Counted from the stretch's first letter, positions 8,082 through 17,409 are shown. The stretch: DNA of 64,000 nt from Bacteroidota bacterium (GCA_016718825.1 JADKCL010000002.1:62001-126000); one strand, 5' to 3'. Numbers and translations: made by a program. Notes: generated from the letters alone by a model not told the origin.

Positions 8082-10526
8082 ATGAACCCATCTATTGGAA
8101 CAAGGCGCAGCAAGAACATTCACCTCGGAAACTTGGTGTCTTATGCCCAGATTTCGCAAGGACTCCACATTCTTGCAGAGAATGGCTGGATACGCATCGA
8201 GTTTTGGAATCCCGGCGTTGTGCGGGTACGGGCAGGCCGGATGGGTGAATCCCTCGACGATTTTTCCTATGCTTTGGATCCAAATGCAACCCGCATTCCG
8301 GTTTCGGTTGAATTGGAAGCCGCACCTGAGAGTATTGTTTTGAGCGGGGGAGACGTTCAAGTGCGGATCTTAACGCAGCCTGTAAGCATTCAATTTTTGG
8401 ATGAAACCGGCCGAATTGTAAACAGTGACGACCCTGCCTTCGGGATTTCTTGGTTGGGGCAGGAGGTGAGCGTGTACAAAACCCTTCAACCCGGAGAACG
8501 CTTCCTTGGCTTGGGCGAAAAGACGGGACCGCTAGACAAGCGTGGCCGCGCCTACGTCAACAACAATACCGATCACTTTGGCTATGGCCCGGATTCTGAT
8601 CCGTTGTATGCGTCGATTCCCTTTTTCATCGGCGTTCACGCGCAAGGCATCTACGGTTTCTTCCTCAACAATAGCTACAAGTCCACGTTCAATTTTGGTG
8701 CCTCGAGTGATCGGTTTGCCTGGTATGCCGTCGACGACGGCCAAATGGACTATTTCTACCTCCACGGCGGCTTGGAGGGCGGAGTCGAACACGTGTTGAA
8801 AAGCTACACAGCGTTGACCGGTGCGATGCCGTTGCCGCCAAAATGGGCATTGGGATTTCAACAATGTCGCTACAGCTACTATCCTGATGCTGAGCTCCTT
8901 CGCATCGCCCAAACCTTTCGGGAAAAGCATATTCCTTGCGATGTCCTTTATTTGGACATTCACTATATGGATGCTTTTAAGGTTTTTACCTGGCATCCAG
9001 AATATTTCCCGAATCCAAAGTCACTGGCCGATCAACTCAAAGCGCTGGGAATCAGGTTGGTGATTATCATGGATCCTGGCATCAAGGTGGAAGAGGGGTA
9101 TGCAGCGTATGATTCCGGAATGGCTGAAGGGCATTTTGCCTTGCTGCCGGATGGTAAGCCTTACCGAGGACAGGTTTGGCCCGGATGGAGTCATTTCCCG
9201 GATTTTACCGCATCCAAAACGCGAGAATGGTGGGGTGCTCAGATGAAAATCTATTCGGAGGCTGGAATTGAAGGCTTTTGGAACGATATGAACGAGCCGG
9301 CAGCCTGGGGACAGCATCTTCCCGGCCTGATCGAATTTGACATGGAAGGCGAGGGCAGCAGTTTCAAGGAAGCCCGCAACGTGTACGGCATGCAAATGGC
9401 GCGCGCAACCATGGAAGGTGCATCCAAATTGCTAGGCGACAAGCGCCCTTTTAATCTCACAAGGGCTGGTTTTGCAGGTATACAGCGTTATGCGGCCGTT
9501 TGGACCGGCGACAATACAGCTTCAGAGGAACACATGCTGGCCGGCGTGCGACTTGTGAACAGCCTTGGGCTTTCGGGCGTCGCCTTTGCCGGCTATGACA
9601 TCGGTGGGTTTGTCGGCGAATCGAGTCCGGCTTTGTATGCACGTTGGATGCAATTGGGAGCATTTTCGCCCTTCTTCCGGGCCCATAGCATGATCAATTC
9701 CCGCGATTCGGAGCCGTGGTCATTTGGCGAAGAGGTAGAAGACATTGCCCGAAATTTCATACGCCTCAGGTACAGGCTTATGCCCTATCTCTATGGAGCC
9801 TTTGAAGGTGCAACCTCGGGTTTACCGATTGCGCGAAGCCTTGCCTTGGAATGGCCACAGGACCCCAAAATCTATCAGCAGCCCTACGACAATGCCTATC
9901 TTTTCGGTTCGGAAATCTTGGTGATTCCCGTCGAATCCCACAAACAATTGGCAAAGGTCTACCTCCCGCAAGGGCAATGGTATGATTTCTATGACGATGT
10001 GGCCTACGATGGAGGACGCGAAGTGCTCCTCGAATTGAACATCGAGAAATTACCGCTATTTGTCCGTTCAGGGGCCGTGATTGCCATGCAGTCACCCGTT
10101 ACACATACGGGCGAGGCGCACGATGGCACATTGCAACTGCATGTTTATTCCGGCACGCAATCCCGGAGTTTCGAGCTTTTCCAGGATGATGGACTGGCAA
10201 ATACAGCTTCCCATCGATCTGAATTCGCGCGAAACCGTGGTTTTCATGATGGCGCCTCCCGCATCCTTCAAATCCAAGGCAAAGAAGGCACATATCCAGG
10301 CGAATTTCAGCGAATCAAGCTTTATTTGCATGGCTTGACCTACGAACCGACCGTGCTGTTTAACGGCACCGACATAAACGTGCAATTTGAAGAATTCAGA
10401 CTAGTGGAACCCGTTTCGCGGTTTGATCCATTTATGCCTCCGGTAGGAAACTCACCCAAGGTGGAGCGCCTTCCGTGTTGCACGTTTAGCTGGGACATGG
10501 AAAATGCGATTGAAATTCGGTATTGA
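8082..10526 (+). CDS. Glycoside hydrolase family 31 (alpha-glucosidase type)
   Basis: An 814-aa enzyme with an N-terminal beta-sandwich, a central barrel and C-terminal beta domains. The barrel shows DVLYLDIHYMDAFKVFTW, LVIIMDPGIK, the nucleophile motif GFWNDMNEP at about residue 400 and the acid/base region VWTGDNTASEEHM at about 475, followed by FFRAHS. These are diagnostic of retaining GH31 alpha-glucosidases. No signal peptide is seen, so it probably acts on oligosaccharides in the cytoplasm, complementing the secreted GH13 enzyme. It lies 56 bp after the kinase-like gene and is probably part of the pfkA transcript. Alpha-xylosidase activity cannot be excluded. Confidence 0.93.
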   Translation: MNPSIGTRRSKNIHLGNLVSYAQISQGLHILAENGWIRIEFWNPGVVRVRAGRMGESLDDFSYALDPNATRIPVSVELEAAPESIVLSGGDVQVRILTQPVSIQFLDETGRIVNSDDPAFGISWLGQEVSVYKTLQPGERFLGLGEKTGPLDKRGRAYVNNNTDHFGYGPDSDPLYASIPFFIGVHAQGIYGFFLNNSYKSTFNFGASSDRFAWYAVDDGQMDYFYLHGGLEGGVEHVLKSYTALTGAMPLPPKWALGFQQCRYSYYPDAELLRIAQTFREKHIPCDVLYLDIHYMDAFKVFTWHPEYFPNPKSLADQLKALGIRLVIIMDPGIKVEEGYAAYDSGMAEGHFALLPDGKPYRGQVWPGWSHFPDFTASKTREWWGAQMKIYSEAGIEGFWNDMNEPAAWGQHLPGLIEFDMEGEGSSFKEARNVYGMQMARATMEGASKLLGDKRPFNLTRAGFAGIQRYAAVWTGDNTASEEHMLAGVRLVNSLGLSGVAFAGYDIGGFVGESSPALYARWMQLGAFSPFFRAHSMINSRDSEPWSFGEEVEDIARNFIRLRYRLMPYLYGAFEGATSGLPIARSLALEWPQDPKIYQQPYDNAYLFGSEILVIPVESHKQLAKVYLPQGQWYDFYDDVAYDGGREVLLELNIEKLPLFVRSGAVIAMQSPVTHTGEAHDGTLQLHVYSGTQSRSFELFQDDGLANTASHRSEFARNRGFHDGASRILQIQGKEGTYPGEFQRIKLYLHGLTYEPTVLFNGTDINVQFEEFRLVEPVSRFDPFMPPVGNSPKVERLPCCTFSWDMENAIEIRY

Positions 10527-10621
10527 GTGTTGTAGCACGCCCATTTTCGGAATGAAATTTGCATTGGCTGCCATGTCAAAATTTCTGTATTTTGCCTATC
10601 GCTCAGTTTAGCCAATTTGCA

Positions 10622-11704
10622 ATGATGATGTACCGAATGCGGTTTTTGCTTTTTCTTTTCATGTTGGGCAGTAGCCTTTCAGTTTCAGCCCAAAGTGGCG
10701 GTTATGCCGTCTATGAGGACATCCAAGGATTTTTTTACGTGTTTGACAACGGTATCGTCAAGCAATTGGAGGGCCTCAAAGTCAAAGAGTACAAAGTCGC
10801 CCGCAATTATGTCGCCTACGTCAACAACCAAAGCCAATTCAAATTGTATGACAAAGGCTACAACAAAACCCTCGCTGAGAATCTCCCGGAATTTTTCACA
10901 ACTACCGACTATTTGCTCGTTTTTGGCGTAGGCGGGAACCTCTACGTCTACGAAGACAAACGGGCGCAGCAAGTGGCGAGCTTTGTCAAACAGTATGTTG
11001 CGGGTGACAGCATCGTTGCCTTCAACAATTTGAACGACAATTTCACCGCATATTACAAAGGCCGCAGCCGGACTTTGGAGGTTTTTGCGGTCACGGGACT
11101 TCAGGCCGGAAAAAACATATTGGCCTATCTGGACAACATGGAGCAATTCCAGGCCTATCTCTATGGTCAGAAGTATCAGTTGGACAACAATCCACCCAAA
11201 GAGTATAAATGTGGGCGCAATACGATTGCCTACGTTGATTTTTATGGACGCTTCAAGATTTTCTACAAAGGTGAAATCATCGAAGCTGATCCCTTTTCTC
11301 CCAAGAGCTATCAGGTAGGGGACAATATGGTGGCTTACATCAATCGCAACGGTCAATTTATGGTCTTTGACGATGGCATCATCACCGAAATCGAATCCCA
11401 GCCGCCGATGGAGTATGAGTTGAACGACGCCATTATCGCCTATTCGCTTCCGAGTCGCCAATTCAAAGCCTATTACAAAGGGGAAACTTTTGTGTTGGAA
11501 AGTTACATTCCAGAGAGCTATAAGATTGACAACGAATTGCTTGTGTGGCCTGACTACATGAACTACTTGAAGGCGCTTGACCACGGAGAAATCGTTAAAG
11601 CGACCAACCGAATCCAGCAAGGTTATGAGCTTTGGCTCGATGTCGTGGTTTCCGATGTAGGAAAAGGAGTTCCTCAAATTTTCCACAAAGGCAAGTTTTA
11701 CTGA
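10622..11704 (+). CDS. Exported protein built of about eight 40-45-residue repeats
   Basis: The family is not recognised. Three consecutive ATGs at 10622-10630 precede a good signal peptide (FLLFLFMLGSSLSVSAQ); the longer frame from 10559 would put 21 non-signal-like residues in front, so it was rejected. The mature protein consists of repeats of the type Y.vg.n.iAYvdn.gqFk.yykGei..le, for example NTIAYVDFYGRFKIFYKGE and NMVAYINRNGQFMVFDDG. Each repeat could be one blade or strand pair of a beta-propeller-like fold. The final repeat is degenerate. It follows the GH31 gene by 95 bp. A periplasmic or surface scaffold is possible but unproven. Confidence 0.8.
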   Translation: MMMYRMRFLLFLFMLGSSLSVSAQSGGYAVYEDIQGFFYVFDNGIVKQLEGLKVKEYKVARNYVAYVNNQSQFKLYDKGYNKTLAENLPEFFTTTDYLLVFGVGGNLYVYEDKRAQQVASFVKQYVAGDSIVAFNNLNDNFTAYYKGRSRTLEVFAVTGLQAGKNILAYLDNMEQFQAYLYGQKYQLDNNPPKEYKCGRNTIAYVDFYGRFKIFYKGEIIEADPFSPKSYQVGDNMVAYINRNGQFMVFDDGIITEIESQPPMEYELNDAIIAYSLPSRQFKAYYKGETFVLESYIPESYKIDNELLVWPDYMNYLKALDHGEIVKATNRIQQGYELWLDVVVSDVGKGVPQIFHKGKFY

Positions 11705-11744
11705 TTCCCATAGCGGAAACCATGATCTTTGGCGGGAATTGCAC

Positions 11745-11761
11745 TTATCCACATTGTGGAT
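11745..11761 (+). promoter_or_regulatory. Palindrome containing a consensus DnaA box
   Basis: TTATCCACA (11745-11753) matches the classical DnaA box exactly. ATCCACA/TGTGGAT (11747-11753, 11755-11761) is a perfect inverted repeat around one T. It overlaps the start of a promoter-like element. No box cluster, AT-rich unwinding region or dnaA/dnaN gene is nearby, so it is not evidence of an origin. Confidence 0.3.
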
Positions 11762-11792
11762 TTGGGAGCGCAGGCTAGGTTGCGTAATTTTC
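11761..11792 (+). promoter_or_regulatory. Bacteroidota-type promoter upstream of the 264-aa gene
   Basis: TTTG (11761-11764), 20 nt, then TAATTTTC (11785-11792) is one base away from the TTTG/TAnnTTTG consensus. It would start transcription about 20 nt before ATG 11816. Confidence 0.45.
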
Positions 11793-11815
11793 AGTGCAAT
11801 TTTTGAGAAAGGTAA

Positions 11816-12610
11816 ATGCGAACACTATACATCCGGGTAAAGCTGCAACAACTCCGTTGCCACGACAAGCCCGACGGTTGGTCCAACGGCGAACCCTACC
11901 TCTGGAACATCTTCTTCAAGATCGATGGATCTTGTATCGTCCTCAATGACAAATTCCGTTTAGAGGGTAGGCCGGTCTATCACTTCAGCAAAGGCAGCCA
12001 AGGCAATCTATCGGCCAAAAATCTGGAAAGTGGCGGGATGGTGGCCATTCCTGAGGAAGTCGGTGAATGGAAGACGATGTTGGTCCCCATCACGATTCCT
12101 TACTTTGAGGCGAAGGTGTCAGGTGTCGCAGGTTTGGTTTCCGTTTTGATTGAGCAGAACTTGGTTTCAAGCTCAGGCGCCGAAGCCGGGCATGAGGCCT
12201 TCAACAAATACGTCGTAGAAGCGCTCGATTCCGTGATCAAAGGGTTTGATCCCAAGATGATCGACTTGGCCAATGTCGATGCATCCATCAAGAACTATTT
12301 TGACGAGGAGGTGCGCAAGTACACGGAAAACATCAGCAGCCTGGTCGGTCAGGCAGTGGCAAGCTCACAGACGATTCTGCAAAACTTTCTCGCCTTGGTG
12401 AAAAAGGACGTTGTGATTGGATACAAAATCTGGGACTTCTCGACAGAAGCCATTGAATTAGGTGGCGGCGAGCTTGCCTTTTCGCATCGCTGGGAAACCA
12501 AAAAATATGGCGACTGGGAGCTGAAGGGCCGCATTTACGCCAATATGGAATCGGACACCACCAATGCGCTCAAGCGCGTGCGTAGTAGGGGAGAGGAAGA
12601 GGAGGAATGA
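11816..12610 (+). CDS. Hypothetical protein, 264 aa, no signal peptide
   Basis: No family was recognised. The N-terminal half looks like a beta-rich domain (LYIRVKLQQLRCHDKPDGW, WNIFFKIDGSCIVLND), followed by a mainly helical middle (about 100-195, including QNFLALVKK) and a final strand-rich part (ELAFSHRWETKKYGDWEL). The tail is strongly charged and ends in a run of glutamates (RSRGEEEEE). It lacks a signal peptide and membrane segments, so it is probably cytoplasmic. It stands alone between its own promoter-like element and a bidirectional terminator, hence a monocistronic unit. Confidence 0.75.
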   Translation: MRTLYIRVKLQQLRCHDKPDGWSNGEPYLWNIFFKIDGSCIVLNDKFRLEGRPVYHFSKGSQGNLSAKNLESGGMVAIPEEVGEWKTMLVPITIPYFEAKVSGVAGLVSVLIEQNLVSSSGAEAGHEAFNKYVVEALDSVIKGFDPKMIDLANVDASIKNYFDEEVRKYTENISSLVGQAVASSQTILQNFLALVKKDVVIGYKIWDFSTEAIELGGGELAFSHRWETKKYGDWELKGRIYANMESDTTNALKRVRSRGEEEEE

Positions 12611-12631
12611 CGGTGGAACCGGGTTATACAA

Positions 12632-12667
12632 AACAAAAACAGCTTGCCGAGGCAAGCTGTTTTTGTT
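12632..12667. terminator. Strong bidirectional terminator between convergent genes
   Basis: A 17-bp perfect stem (12632-12648 with 12651-12667, core ACAGCTTGCC/GGCAAGCTGT) has A-rich 5' and T-rich 3' flanks on both strands. It lies between the converging 264-aa gene and the acidic exported protein gene and should stop both. Confidence 0.85.
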
Positions 12668-12683
12668 AGATCGCTGATGGAAA

Positions 12684-13334
12684 TTATCCGCGATTGTAGA
12701 GTTCTTCCAGCATATCGAGATCTTCTTCGTCCTCAAATTCAACATCCTCGTAGCCGTCCATTTCATCGATGATCTCATCCCACTGAGAATCCTCTTCCCA
12801 CCAATTCAACTCAGCGGTTTCAATTTCCTCATCCAAGGAAATTTCTTCTTCCAAGTCAGCGGCAATTTCGAGATCATACGCCTCGACATCTTCTGTGCTC
12901 TCGCCGCGCATGGCGACTTCCTCGATTTCTGCTTCCTCGACAGAAGCTGTTTCTGCATCGTCTTGCGAATCGATCACTTGATCAGGATTCTCCCAAGACT
13001 CTTCAGACCAACCTTCTTCGATTTCTTCAGCTGCAGGAACTTCTGCCAAATCAAATTTCTCGGCATCTGAAGGATCCACTTGAATCGGATCAACATCCTC
13101 AGCCTCGGAACCGACCCAGAGGTCTTCTTCCCACTCTTCGTCAAAGCCTTCCTCGACATCGAGTTCGAAGCCGGCGTTCTCCATTTCGACCACCACAAGC
13201 TGGTTCTCCACCGAGCGTTGTGCGGCTTCCATGTTGGAATCGTCCGCTCCGCGGTTGCTGCCTTGGGCCACCACGGAGGCAGTCAATCCAAAGCTGGCAA
13301 CTAAAACCACTAACACCGACAATAACTTTTTCAT
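12684..13334 (-). CDS. Highly acidic exported protein
   Basis: From ATG 13334 the 216-aa product begins with a classical signal peptide (MKKLLSVLVVLVASFGLTAS, then VVAQ). The longer open frame to 13463 only adds implausible residues. The mature part is dominated by Glu and Asp, with scattered tryptophans (EEGWSEESWENPDQ, NWWEEDSQWDE) and almost no basic residues, and shows no recognisable fold; it is probably disordered. Plausible roles are binding of divalent cations or basic partners outside the cytoplasm, but nothing around it indicates a function. No homologue was recognised. Confidence 0.75.
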   Translation of the reverse strand: MKKLLSVLVVLVASFGLTASVVAQGSNRGADDSNMEAAQRSVENQLVVVEMENAGFELDVEEGFDEEWEEDLWVGSEAEDVDPIQVDPSDAEKFDLAEVPAAEEIEEGWSEESWENPDQVIDSQDDAETASVEEAEIEEVAMRGESTEDVEAYDLEIAADLEEEISLDEEIETAELNWWEEDSQWDEIIDEMDGYEDVEFEDEEDLDMLEELYNRG

Positions 13335-13855
13335 ATTTCGATTAGAGCAATTTTGGGAATACCAAGTTACTAAGATGATCCACAATAAAAACAAGCGAAT
13401 CGATAATTTTTGAAAATAAATCAAAGAACAGGTCGAATCATCTACCAAAAGAGCAGAAAACATCCGCCTTTAGTGACAATACGTTAATGCGAAGGCTAAG
13501 TTGATCGTGGATGATAAGATACCGATTTTCTTCGATGAAAATGCCCGAAATCGGGAGGAATCGCCCATTCTTGACGACGAACTAAAACGATTCAGGTTGA
13601 AATGAGATGCTCAGGCGAATGATATTCTCTTAATTGCAAAGCCATTTCATTGAAAAACCATCAGCAAATATTTTTTTGCCTCGGACAAAAAAAAAAAATC
13701 AACCTGGAAAGAAGTTTCTGCCTCTGACCGGCAATTTTCTCCTTCAAAACGATTTAAGTTCCGAATTTTGCAGGATTGGCAGACATTTTGACGGTTCATC
13801 AACGATTTCGGCGCCAACACGGAAAAAACGGTACTTTTGCACTCTTAATTTTGAA
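13335..13855 (+). other. Intergenic region with a promoter element and a possible 34-codon ORF
   Basis: This 521-bp divergent gap has no convincing gene. A short frame from TTG 13501 to TGA 13605 encodes an acidic 34-residue peptide (ending ILDDELKRFRLK) with no start support; it could be a gene remnant. TACTTTTG at 13832-13839 matches the Bacteroidota -7 element TAnnTTTG and would give a leader of about ten nt for ATG 13856. A poly-A run lies at 13688-13698. Confidence 0.5.
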
Positions 13856-14254
13856 ATGAAACAGTCTTTTCCATACAAGTCCCTGATTCTTGGTCTATTA
13901 TTTTCTGCTCTGGCATGGGGTTGTTCAGAGGAAAGTCGTCCAGACGCATTGTTGCCTGAGGGGCAAATGGTTCCAGTGTTGAAGGAACTCGAGATTGCTT
14001 ATGCAGGTGTGGATCAAACTGTTAAGGATCCCAAACAGCGCGCCGCCAAGTACGAGGAAATGAACAGCTTGGTCCTGAAAAAGAACAATTTGGAAAAGAA
14101 GCAATTCTTCGACAGCTACAAATGGTATGAAGCCCACCCGGTTTTGTTGGATACGATTCTGAAACAAGTGGTGCTGGAACTGAATGCCGACCTCATCAAT
14201 CTGGAGCAAGGAGGCAATGTGAAGCCTCAAAACTTGGCACCTGCCGCAAACTGA
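13856..14254 (+). CDS. DUF4296-type lipoprotein
   Basis: The 132-aa product starts at ATG 13856 just after a TAnnTTTG element. The longer frame from 13634 lacks signal-peptide character at its start. A lipoprotein signal is clear: LILGLLFSALAWGC with the lipobox cysteine at about 22. The mature part carries helical motifs of the Bacteroidota DUF4296 family (PEGQMVPVLKELEIAYAGVD, FFDSYKWYEAHPVLLDTIL). Such proteins are small outer-membrane or periplasmic lipoproteins of unknown role. It ends one base before mutS2, so the two genes are co-transcribed. Confidence 0.85.
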   Translation: MKQSFPYKSLILGLLFSALAWGCSEESRPDALLPEGQMVPVLKELEIAYAGVDQTVKDPKQRAAKYEEMNSLVLKKNNLEKKQFFDSYKWYEAHPVLLDTILKQVVLELNADLINLEQGGNVKPQNLAPAAN

Positions 14255-14255
14255 A

Positions 14256-16682
14256 ATGAAAAACCTGACTGAACAGACCGAAAACAAACTGGGGTATGAC
14301 GCGATCCGAAAGCTATTGGAAGCGAGGGCCGCAACTGAGCAAGGAAAGGAGTTGTGCATTCAACTGCGACCCTACCGTCAAAGCAAGGAGGTGCTTCAGG
14401 AATTGACCCGCGTCGAGGAATGTAGGGACCTGCTTCAATTCGATGAAGACTTTGACCTCGATTATACCGGAAACGTCACCGAACTTCTTGGTTATGCCGC
14501 AGTGCAAGGCAATTGGTTACAAGTGCGTGATTTTTTCCAGCTCCTGCGTTGGTTGAGGATGGTGCGCGAACTGATCACATTCTTTAGCAGTCGACAAGTC
14601 AAATACCCTGCGCTTGCAGATTTGGTCAAAAACCTGAGTTGGAACAAGGCCTTGCTCAAAGGAATTGAAGCCATCGTCGATGAACGGGGCAACATCAAAG
14701 ACAATGCAAGTTCCAAATTGCAGGAGCTTCGCAAAGAGCAGGCGCAGCAGAGTGCCGATTTGCGCAAGTCCATGCAAGCCATTCTTCGCAACGCCATTGA
14801 CAAGGGGTGGAGCGATGCCAACGAGCTGACGATTCGCAACGACAGGTTGGTGATTCCGATGAAAGCAGATTTCAAAGGACGTATCAAGGGATTTGTTCAG
14901 GACGTTTCACAGTCTGGTCAGACCATCTTCCTTGAACCTTCGGCTGCATTGGAGGCCAACAACCGCCTGAGACAGTTGGTTTTACAGGAGCATAACGAGA
15001 TCGTACGCATACTCACGGTTCTCACCTCGGCTTTGAGAGAAGATCTGCCCGGGCTCAAGCGCTATACGGAAGTCGTGGCCCAATTGGACTTCATTCGGGC
15101 AAAGGGGCGGCTTGCCGTGGACTTGGATGCGGTGAAGCCAATCTTTGAACCCTATAATAAGGTGTTGCTGTTGGTCAAAGGGAGGCATCCCTTGCTGTTG
15201 CTGAAACCCAACCTGGGCAAGTCCAAGGTCATGCCGCTATCGTTGGAACTTTCACCGCAACAACGAATCATCCTCGTCTCAGGCCCCAATGCCGGCGGGA
15301 AGTCTGTCACCCTTAAAACGGTTGGCTTGCTCGTGTTGATGCTCCAATCGGGATTGCTGATTCCAGCAGATGAAAGTTCGGAGTTTCCTTGGTTTACGGA
15401 CATCTTTGTCGATATCGGCGACGAGCAATCGATCCAAAGCGACCTGAGCACATATACCTCGCACCTCAAAAACATGCGGGAGATGTTGAATCAGCTCAAG
15501 GAAAACAAGCTCTTTCTCATGGACGAATTTGGCGGGGGAACGGATCCAAAGCTTGGGGGGGCCATTGCAGAGGCATTTTTGGAGCGTTTTGTGGACTCAG
15601 GTGCCTATGGAATCGTCACCACGCATTACGGCAATCTCAAAACCTTTGCAGATCGCAAACCTGGCATTGTCAATGCCGCGATGCAGTTTGACCCTGAAAC
15701 GCTGTCGCCTACATTTCGCATCGAAGTAGGAATTCCGGGAAGATCGTATGCATTTGAAATTGCCCAAAACGTTGGCGTAAGCAAGGAACTCCTCGATGAT
15801 GCCCGCACACGCATCGAAGGCAATCAACTTCAAACAGAAGACCTTTTGCTCAAGCTCGAATCGCAAAAGGCCGAATTGGAGCATTTGCTGATTGAAAACC
15901 GGAAAAAGAATGAAGAGTTGCTGTCGATCATCAGGCGCAACCTCGAGCTTACGAAGCGTAACAAAGAGGAGGAGGCGGCTATTCTCAAGGAAGCCCATCA
16001 AAAGGCGCAGCACTTGATCGACAGCGCCAACGCCAAAATCGAAAACACAATTCGTGAAATTCGCGAAAGTCAAGCCGAGCGGGAGCGCACAAAAACGCTG
16101 AGAAGAGAACTTGCCGAGATGCTTCCTACCCCGCCACCGGAGGAGGCTGTTGAGATCGCAGAGGAACAGGCGGCTTATGAGGCAGAAAATCCCGAAGAAC
16201 TTAGCCCCGAGACGATTCCGGGCGCTGCCATCGGCGTAGGGGACTGGGTGTTGCTTTCAGATTCCAATTCCTACGGACAGGTGTTGGAGCTCTTGGACAA
16301 ACGCGCGGTGGTGAGCCTGGGCGAAATGCGCATCACAGTAAAATTGAAGCACTTGGTCAAGATCAAGGCACCCAAGGACGCCAACCGACCCATCTTGAGA
16401 AGGGCGGGGGCAATGGTCACCAAAAAGGCAAATATTTCGCTTGAATTGAGCGTCAAGGGTTTTCGCGTCGAACAGGCACTTCCTTCTGTGCAAAAATTCA
16501 TTGACGACGCCATCTTGGCCAACCTGTCTGAGGTAAGGATTTTACACGGAAAGGGCACGGGCGCGCTGCGAATGGCAATCCGGGAGTATTTGGCGACCGT
16601 AAGAGAAGTGCGTCGCACCGAAGATGCACCTTTGGATCAAGGTGGTGCTGGATGGACGGTGGTCTATTTGGGCAATGCTTGA
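14256..16682 (+). CDS. mutS2: MutS2 family DNA-binding ATPase/nuclease
   Basis: An 808-aa protein with the MutS2 layout: core helical domains without a mismatch-recognition domain, an ABC-type ATPase with Walker A GPNAGGKSVT (about 343) and Walker B LFLMDEFGGGTD (about 420), a long coiled coil (about 515-615), and a C-terminal Smr domain (about 730-808) with LHGKGTGALR. MutS2 proteins suppress recombination between similar sequences and also act in rescue of collided ribosomes. Length is normal for the family and all key motifs are present. The gene is preceded directly by the DUF4296 gene and followed by a hairpin. Confidence 0.95.
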   Translation: MKNLTEQTENKLGYDAIRKLLEARAATEQGKELCIQLRPYRQSKEVLQELTRVEECRDLLQFDEDFDLDYTGNVTELLGYAAVQGNWLQVRDFFQLLRWLRMVRELITFFSSRQVKYPALADLVKNLSWNKALLKGIEAIVDERGNIKDNASSKLQELRKEQAQQSADLRKSMQAILRNAIDKGWSDANELTIRNDRLVIPMKADFKGRIKGFVQDVSQSGQTIFLEPSAALEANNRLRQLVLQEHNEIVRILTVLTSALREDLPGLKRYTEVVAQLDFIRAKGRLAVDLDAVKPIFEPYNKVLLLVKGRHPLLLLKPNLGKSKVMPLSLELSPQQRIILVSGPNAGGKSVTLKTVGLLVLMLQSGLLIPADESSEFPWFTDIFVDIGDEQSIQSDLSTYTSHLKNMREMLNQLKENKLFLMDEFGGGTDPKLGGAIAEAFLERFVDSGAYGIVTTHYGNLKTFADRKPGIVNAAMQFDPETLSPTFRIEVGIPGRSYAFEIAQNVGVSKELLDDARTRIEGNQLQTEDLLLKLESQKAELEHLLIENRKKNEELLSIIRRNLELTKRNKEEEAAILKEAHQKAQHLIDSANAKIENTIREIRESQAERERTKTLRRELAEMLPTPPPEEAVEIAEEQAAYEAENPEELSPETIPGAAIGVGDWVLLSDSNSYGQVLELLDKRAVVSLGEMRITVKLKHLVKIKAPKDANRPILRRAGAMVTKKANISLELSVKGFRVEQALPSVQKFIDDAILANLSEVRILHGKGTGALRMAIREYLATVREVRRTEDAPLDQGGAGWTVVYLGNA

Positions 16683-16743
16683 ATGGGCGATCACGTGAAT
16701 CAGCACGCAGCACCTTCCATTTCAGCTCAATGCTAAAATGAGA

Positions 16744-16762
16744 AGGGGGCCGAAGCCCCCTC
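16744..16762. terminator. Hairpin between mutS2 and the collar-protein genes
   Basis: AGGGGGC (16744-16750), loop CGAA, GCCCCCT (16755-16761) forms a 7-bp GC-rich stem between converging genes. The T runs on both sides are weak, so it may end both transcripts only partly. Confidence 0.55.
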
Positions 16763-16787
16763 TCTGAATTTTAAGAAAGCAATTTCA

Positions 16788-17330
16788 TCAATTGCGACTT
16801 GGGTAGATACCCTCCACTGCGATGATGTAATTCATTGCGAGATAAGGCATCATGTTTTCGTGCGGCTGATTACTGCCTGTGATACCAAGATTGATGGTAA
16901 ACGGTGTTGCGCCGCCCACTTGGTTGTGCGGTGTCGAATAGATTTCGCTCGAGGAAATGCTGAAGAAGCCATTTCCAGGAGTGCTTGCGGCACCTGCCCC
17001 GGATACATTTGCAGCCGGCGTGGCAACGCCATTTGCTGTATGGGTATGTGCTGCGAGTTGCGACTGTATCAGGGTGACCGTTTCTGTGCCTTCGACTTCT
17101 CCGAGGTCCCAATAGGACAAACCTGCTCCTTGACCTGTACCTACCGGCACGCGGCCGCGAAGATCTGGAAGTGCAAATGTTACTTGGCCATCACCTCCGT
17201 AGGTCGTGCCAATCAAGGAAAATAGCGCAGTATTTTCAGCAATGGAAAGCAAGGCGCCATTGCAAAATGCCCAAGACAATGGGGCAAAGTTTCCCGCAAA
17301 AATGCGGATTTCTGACAGGGTTGGATCCAT
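16788..17330 (-). CDS. Phage tail collar domain protein (MdpB-like), paralogue 1
   Basis: A 180-aa protein with an N-terminal phage Collar domain (EIRIFAGNFAPLSWAFCNG, LIGTTYGGDGQVTFALPDLR) and a Gly/Ala/Ser/Asn-rich C-terminal part ending AMNYIIAVEGIYPSRN. Proteins of this type occur in Bacteroidota and other bacteria as stand-alone, often tandem genes outside prophages, and are labelled microcystin-dependent or tail-fibre proteins; their cellular role is unsettled. No phage gene is present nearby. It is the most diverged of three tandem copies and starts with MDPTLS instead of MEG. No signal peptide is seen. Confidence 0.88.
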   Translation of the reverse strand: MDPTLSEIRIFAGNFAPLSWAFCNGALLSIAENTALFSLIGTTYGGDGQVTFALPDLRGRVPVGTGQGAGLSYWDLGEVEGTETVTLIQSQLAAHTHTANGVATPAANVSGAGAASTPGNGFFSISSSEIYSTPHNQVGGATPFTINLGITGSNQPHENMMPYLAMNYIIAVEGIYPSRN

Positions 17331-17409
17331 AGTATATTTCGGCTAAACTTATTTTCTTGTTGAAAGTGAAATTACAATGCGTCCATTTGGACGACTTTTG
17401 ACTGGCTGA

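Noticed and set aside
11745..11761. Replication origin indicated by a DnaA box
   Set aside because: Only one box is present, with no AT-rich unwinding element and no dnaA, dnaN or gidA gene in the window.
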